A stretch of DNA of 57,510 bases from a virus, in IMG/VR virus record IMGVR_UViG_3300025433_000001, positions 1 to 57,510 of that record. One strand, written 5' to 3'. Below are positions 54,413 through 57,510 of this stretch, one piece after another. The position numbers and the translations under genes are program-made. Within the stretch, counting starts at the first letter, position 1; every line of letters begins with the position of its first letter. The notes beneath the pieces were generated by a model that worked only from the letters and a program-made list of their open reading frames with translations, had not been told where the DNA came from and ran no database searches.

Positions 54413-57000
54413 TTATTTTCAGCTTTTAATTGTACCAACCTTATCGCTCTCAAATTCGGGGTGTCTTTCCCGAGTGTCTGAGCGAACGTCAGCAGGGTTT
54501 GACAGTCCAGCTCGTGCCATTCCAGATGATTGACGACGATAGGTTCTTGACCGAGAACGATGTTACGCATGACCTGCACGATGGTTCCGAACTCCATGGG
54601 ATTGTCCAGTATCTCAAGCTCTTCGCGTATAGCCTGAACGGTGACGTATAGGGCTCCTGTTCCCTCGTCGATCATGTAGTGGTGTCGGGCACTCTTCGAC
54701 TCGATGATTCCCAGCGCGGCGAGGATGACGATGGACGTGGTATTTCGGGTAACGATCTGCTGTTGCATGAACTGACTGTCCCCTGCGCAGTTACCGGCGA
54801 CTAGGTATCTTCCTCGGAAGCCGCCCTCTTCAACCTCTCGCTGTGCGTACAGCCACAGGAAGTGTTTCGCTACGATGTAATTGGAAGGCTCTACGATCCC
54901 CGCTATCCAGCGAGCACCTTTCTTTCCGGTGAATGCGTTGCCTCCTAACTCTTCGAGGTGTGCCGCCGCTTCCGGCCCGAGGTCAAAATGTAAGAGACGC
55001 TCACCGACCGCACGCTTGTCGTCCGGGCTCATCTCTTTACCGGAAAGGAGAGTGCGTACCATGTCGTGGTTGTTGGCGGTCATTATGACTCGCATGGGGT
55101 TGATGACCTGTACGTTGGGTTTGAACTTTTCTTTAATCGTGGTTTTGTCGCCCGCCGTCAGCATCTTGAACAACTCGAACGGTGCCGAGGAGACTTTCGC
55201 TTTCGGCCATGACTCGTTCACGCAAAGGAAGGGTGTCTTTCCGAGGGAGCCGTTAAAATCTCCTATGATGTCGGAACCGGTCGCTGTCAAGGGCATTTCC
55301 AGACATTCTGACAGGCCTTCAGTGAGGAGCTTTTTACCGATGCCCGGCGGCGCGGCAATGGACAGGGCACAAATCGGCCCCTCTTCAAAGGCGAGAGCGT
55401 TAGCGATCCAGTTACACCCCTCGTCGTAGTGGTTGCCAAAGAACAACGTGAGCCAAATATCCACGTCCTCGCTGTACTCAGGTAGGATCGCTGAGCTACG
55501 TCTATACATCGGTAGTTTAAGTACCGGGTTTGCTTTGTCCATGTCGTCTATCATACCGTCACACTCCAGTTGTGGTACCATCTCTATCGCTCTGATAGGA
55601 GTTGAATACGCGTTTTGTATGCACACAGCCGCTACGTCCTGTGGCTTGCCGTTCTGTCCATACTCTGTTGTCTCGATTATGTTCTTGAGGAACGTGGTAC
55701 GGATGCGGGGGATGAGATCCGAACGACCGAGGGGGAACGGTGAATAGCACCCGTCGCGCCCCATGGCAAAAAAGAAATTGGAATTAGAACAACTGGCTAA
55801 AAGGTGACGGAGGACAAAGGGCACCCGCAGATCGTCTGCGTCCAGATCGGAATGGGTGCACCAGTCCTTCATGCCCCGAGCCATCTCCTCGATGTCCGTC
55901 AAAGCCTCGGTTTCTTTTTCGGCTTTCTCGACCCGCTCGGCGTTAATCTTTTCGACCTCTACAGGCCAGATGGCCATGATGGCGTTCCATGTGTGGGAGA
56001 ACCAATCCTGATCCTGTTCCAAGGCTGTAATGGGGCCGAAGAAAAGAGCGTAAACGTGCTCGGGTGACGTGTACGGGACTTTGCGCAAAAGGATGGGGAT
56101 GCACTGCCCGAGGTAATTCATAATCGTGTCGTTACGATTGCCGCCCTCTGCTAGGAGAATATCCTCGCTGAACAGGCAGTGATAGGCCTGCGTGTTTTTC
56201 AGTGCTGTCTTGGCGTCTTTGTAAAACTGACTCTGGACTTGTCGCCCGTTTTTGGATGTCTGAAGGAACGCTTCTATTTCCTCGACTTCCAGACGACTTG
56301 AGCCGGACGCGTCGTAGGTTCTAAGGGTGGGGAGGATGCGCGTCGGCTTCTTCTCCACGAGGGACATATCCAAGACCGCTCCCTCTCGGGTGTCCTCCAT
56401 AAAGTAGGGACTTGCCGATGTCCTCTTCCCGTCGCGGATGACTCGCGGGCACCGGAAGCGTCGTGTCCAATCCTTGCAAGATGGGTCGGCTTCAACTCCC
56501 GCTTTTTCAAATTCTTTAATCAGCCCGACGAGGTACTGTTCCGCGTCCATAACAGGCACGGGTTCCTCGGGGATGTAGATGACCCTTGCGCCGCTCCCCG
56601 TCGTATAGAAGGCAGACCACTGCCCGAGGATGGGGTTATCGTCAAGGGAATAGAACGCTGAGATATTTGTATCGAAAAGTTCGTCGTTCCATTTCTCATG
56701 GTCGGCGTTGTCTAAATCCAGAACGAAACACGATAAGGTGAGTTCCGCTTCTTTCTCAACGGAGACCCTCGCCTCTTTGCGGATGGTTGGCCACGCCTCT
56801 TGTCCGGCGACGTTGTAACAGGTGAGGTGCGCGTCGTCGTGGTGCTCGGTGGCGAGCATCTCCCTGATACTTACCACGTCCTGCGCGACAGGGCTGAACG
56901 GCATTCCCTTCTTATCGAAATGCGGGCCGTGCAGAGATTTGATACCGAGGAAATATTTATTCGGAAGAACTCCTATACGGGTGGTATCTAAATTGCTCAT
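54409..57000 (-). CDS. Primase-helicase (AEP primase plus SF3/D5-like helicase), 863 aa
   Basis: N-terminal archaeo-eukaryotic primase features: SCFVLDLDNADHEKW, AFYTTGSGARVIYIP and CKDWTRRFRCPRVIRDGK. The C-terminal half is a D5-type ATPase: Walker A SIAAPPGIGKKLLTEGL, Walker B-like PFLCVNESW, motif C VIMTANNHDMV, and arginine finger region AVGERLLHFDLG. These proteins open and prime the origin. Its start overlaps the HTH gene's stop by 4 nt. If the array at 11820 is the origin, this is the likely initiator, though it is encoded about 12 kb away across the junction. Confidence 0.9.
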   Translation of the reverse strand: MSNLDTTRIGVLPNKYFLGIKSLHGPHFDKKGMPFSPVAQDVVSIREMLATEHHDDAHLTCYNVAGQEAWPTIRKEARVSVEKEAELTLSCFVLDLDNADHEKWNDELFDTNISAFYSLDDNPILGQWSAFYTTGSGARVIYIPEEPVPVMDAEQYLVGLIKEFEKAGVEADPSCKDWTRRFRCPRVIRDGKRTSASPYFMEDTREGAVLDMSLVEKKPTRILPTLRTYDASGSSRLEVEEIEAFLQTSKNGRQVQSQFYKDAKTALKNTQAYHCLFSEDILLAEGGNRNDTIMNYLGQCIPILLRKVPYTSPEHVYALFFGPITALEQDQDWFSHTWNAIMAIWPVEVEKINAERVEKAEKETEALTDIEEMARGMKDWCTHSDLDADDLRVPFVLRHLLASCSNSNFFFAMGRDGCYSPFPLGRSDLIPRIRTTFLKNIIETTEYGQNGKPQDVAAVCIQNAYSTPIRAIEMVPQLECDGMIDDMDKANPVLKLPMYRRSSAILPEYSEDVDIWLTLFFGNHYDEGCNWIANALAFEEGPICALSIAAPPGIGKKLLTEGLSECLEMPLTATGSDIIGDFNGSLGKTPFLCVNESWPKAKVSSAPFELFKMLTAGDKTTIKEKFKPNVQVINPMRVIMTANNHDMVRTLLSGKEMSPDDKRAVGERLLHFDLGPEAAAHLEELGGNAFTGKKGARWIAGIVEPSNYIVAKHFLWLYAQREVEEGGFRGRYLVAGNCAGDSQFMQQQIVTRNTTSIVILAALGIIESKSARHHYMIDEGTGALYVTVQAIREELEILDNPMEFGTIVQVMRNIVLGQEPIVVNHLEWHELDCQTLLTFAQTLGKDTPNLRAIRLVQLKAENN

Positions 57001-57209
57001 TTCGCACCCGCTTCCGGGAAGTTAGACACGATCCTTTTTAACACGGCGCGGACTCGGTCTTCGGCGACGGTGGAGATCGTTCGCCGCCCAGCGACCGCGT
57101 GTTTGAGGTAGGAAGACTCCAGTCCCGATTTGCGGGAAATGTCGGCTAGGTTAAGTTCCTCCTTGTGGTCTCGAAGGTACTGTAGTAAATCAGATGCACG
57201 GTCGCTCAT
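56997..57209 (-). CDS. Small helix-turn-helix protein, 70 aa
   Basis: ATG 57207-57209 (MSDRASDLLQYL) follows AAGGAGACCACCTTTCC; a longer frame to 57305 lacks an SD and covers the promoter region. The segment LADISRKSGLESSYLKHAV is a XRE-like HTH with GLESSYLK as recognition helix. It is probably a regulator of the replication operon or an autorepressor; no Cro/CI pair is visible. Confidence 0.7.
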   Translation of the reverse strand: MSDRASDLLQYLRDHKEELNLADISRKSGLESSYLKHAVAGRRTISTVAEDRVRAVLKRIVSNFPEAGAK

Positions 57210-57239
57210 GGAAAGGTGGTCTCCTTTAGGTGAGGAAGG

Positions 57240-57268
57240 AAAATGCCCTTTTTGGGGCACCTCGTCAA
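57240..57268 (-). promoter_or_regulatory. Putative promoter with inverted repeat for HTH-primase operon
   Basis: Minus strand TTGACG (57268-57263), 17 nt containing GTGCCCC-AAAAA-GGGCA, and CATTTT (57245-57240). The inverted repeat in the spacer could be an operator for the downstream HTH protein. It resembles the element at 20503 (TTGACGAGG with GGCAC-GTAAAAA-GTGCC). Confidence 0.4.
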
Positions 57269-57359
57269 GGGTTTGTTTTCGGTTGACAGGAATAATCCAA
57301 GACATTCTTAGTTTCGTTCATTGGTTTCTCTGTTGGATTTCATTTTGATTTTTCTGTTA

Positions 57360-57388
57360 GACGGAGCGAATCCATACAACTAACTGTT
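57360..57388. repeat. 29-bp direct repeat, copy 2
   Basis: Second copy of the sequence at 286-314 (one mismatch at 57366). It lies 3' of the zinc-protein stop codon across the circle junction. Confidence 0.75.
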
Positions 57389-57510
57389 AGGTGCCATCCA
57401 GTCCACACACAGGGCAAGACAGCGTTGTTCCATCTTCGTTCCATTCCATTTTGCAGTCGCAAACCTCCCCCGTTTCCCGATGCACAGGCCAAAGGCCAAG
57501 GCCGTAGTGA
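57384..57510. repeat. Right copy of 127-bp terminal overlap
   Basis: Identical to bases 1-127. It repeats the 3' two thirds of the 63-aa gene and should be removed when the circle is closed. Confidence 0.9.

Noticed and set aside
54409-57000. Virophage or plasmid-type element because of the D5-like primase-helicase
   Set aside because: The complete tailed-phage virion gene set settles the identity.
57210-57305. Longer start for the HTH gene (102 aa)
   Set aside because: The extra 32 residues translate the promoter, inverted repeat and SD; the internal ATG is better placed.
1-57510. Temperate phage with integrase and attachment site
   Set aside because: No tyrosine or serine recombinase, excisionase or CI/Cro pair was recognised; the 29-bp repeat flanks a zinc protein, not an integrase.

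Overview
The window is a complete circular genome of a tailed phage (Caudoviricetes) with siphovirus-type tail genes. The first 127 bases recur exactly at the end (57384-57510), so the contig closes on itself and the unique length is 57,383 bp. The virion set includes terminase, portal, a ClpP-type prohead protease, a lambda-like decoration protein and major capsid, a tail tube, frameshifted tail-assembly chaperones, a 1,523-aa tape measure, a distal tail protein, an NlpC/P60 peptidase and a J-like tip. No sheath, integrase or excisionase was recognised, so a strictly lytic life is likely but not proven. A spanin-like lipoprotein and strong Shine-Dalgarno sites suggest a Gram-negative host that uses SD-dependent initiation. 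The host cannot be named from sequence alone.

Layout: two divergent transcription domains leave a 1.2-kb control region (11290-12468). This region has an AT-rich half with operator-like repeats and a GC-rich 215-bp array of ten iteron-like units; it is the best candidate for an origin or master control region. Rightwards (+, 12469-41747) lie packaging, LamG protein, holin/spanin-like genes, TerL, capsid, tail and, unusually, the portal after the tail tip. Leftwards (-), from 11244 to 4, is an early/accessory block of about 30 mostly tiny genes plus two DNA methyltransferases. One methyltransferase is fused to a large polyvalent protein. Many of these genes share near-identical ribosome-binding leaders. 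The leftward direction then continues across the circle junction into replication and nucleotide processing (57209 down to 41731): an HTH protein, primase-helicase, PD-(D/E)XK nuclease, lysozyme, a TET-associated-type glycosyltransferase, an SF2 helicase, a tmRNA gene, family A DNA polymerase and a RuvC-like resolvase. The two domains converge and overlap by 17 bp at 41731-41747.

Most notable: (1) TerL carries a 407-residue LAGLIDADG intein exactly between K and T of its Walker A motif. (2) Immediately downstream is a stand-alone copy of the TerL ATPase domain whose P-loop lysine is arginine and which lacks the nuclease. (3) A full-length phage-encoded tmRNA has a predicted tag ending ALAIAA. 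(4) An approximately 170-residue domain is shared, with near-identical DNA, between a tail-terminator-position protein and the distal tail protein. (5) The portal gene is displaced. (6) A base-modification-type glycosyltransferase occurs without a recognisable partner that makes the hydroxymethyl base. Intein, ATPase-only paralog, NUMOD4-like orphan, AP2-like orphan and possible ligase tail point to repeated invasion and erosion by homing elements and by domain duplication.
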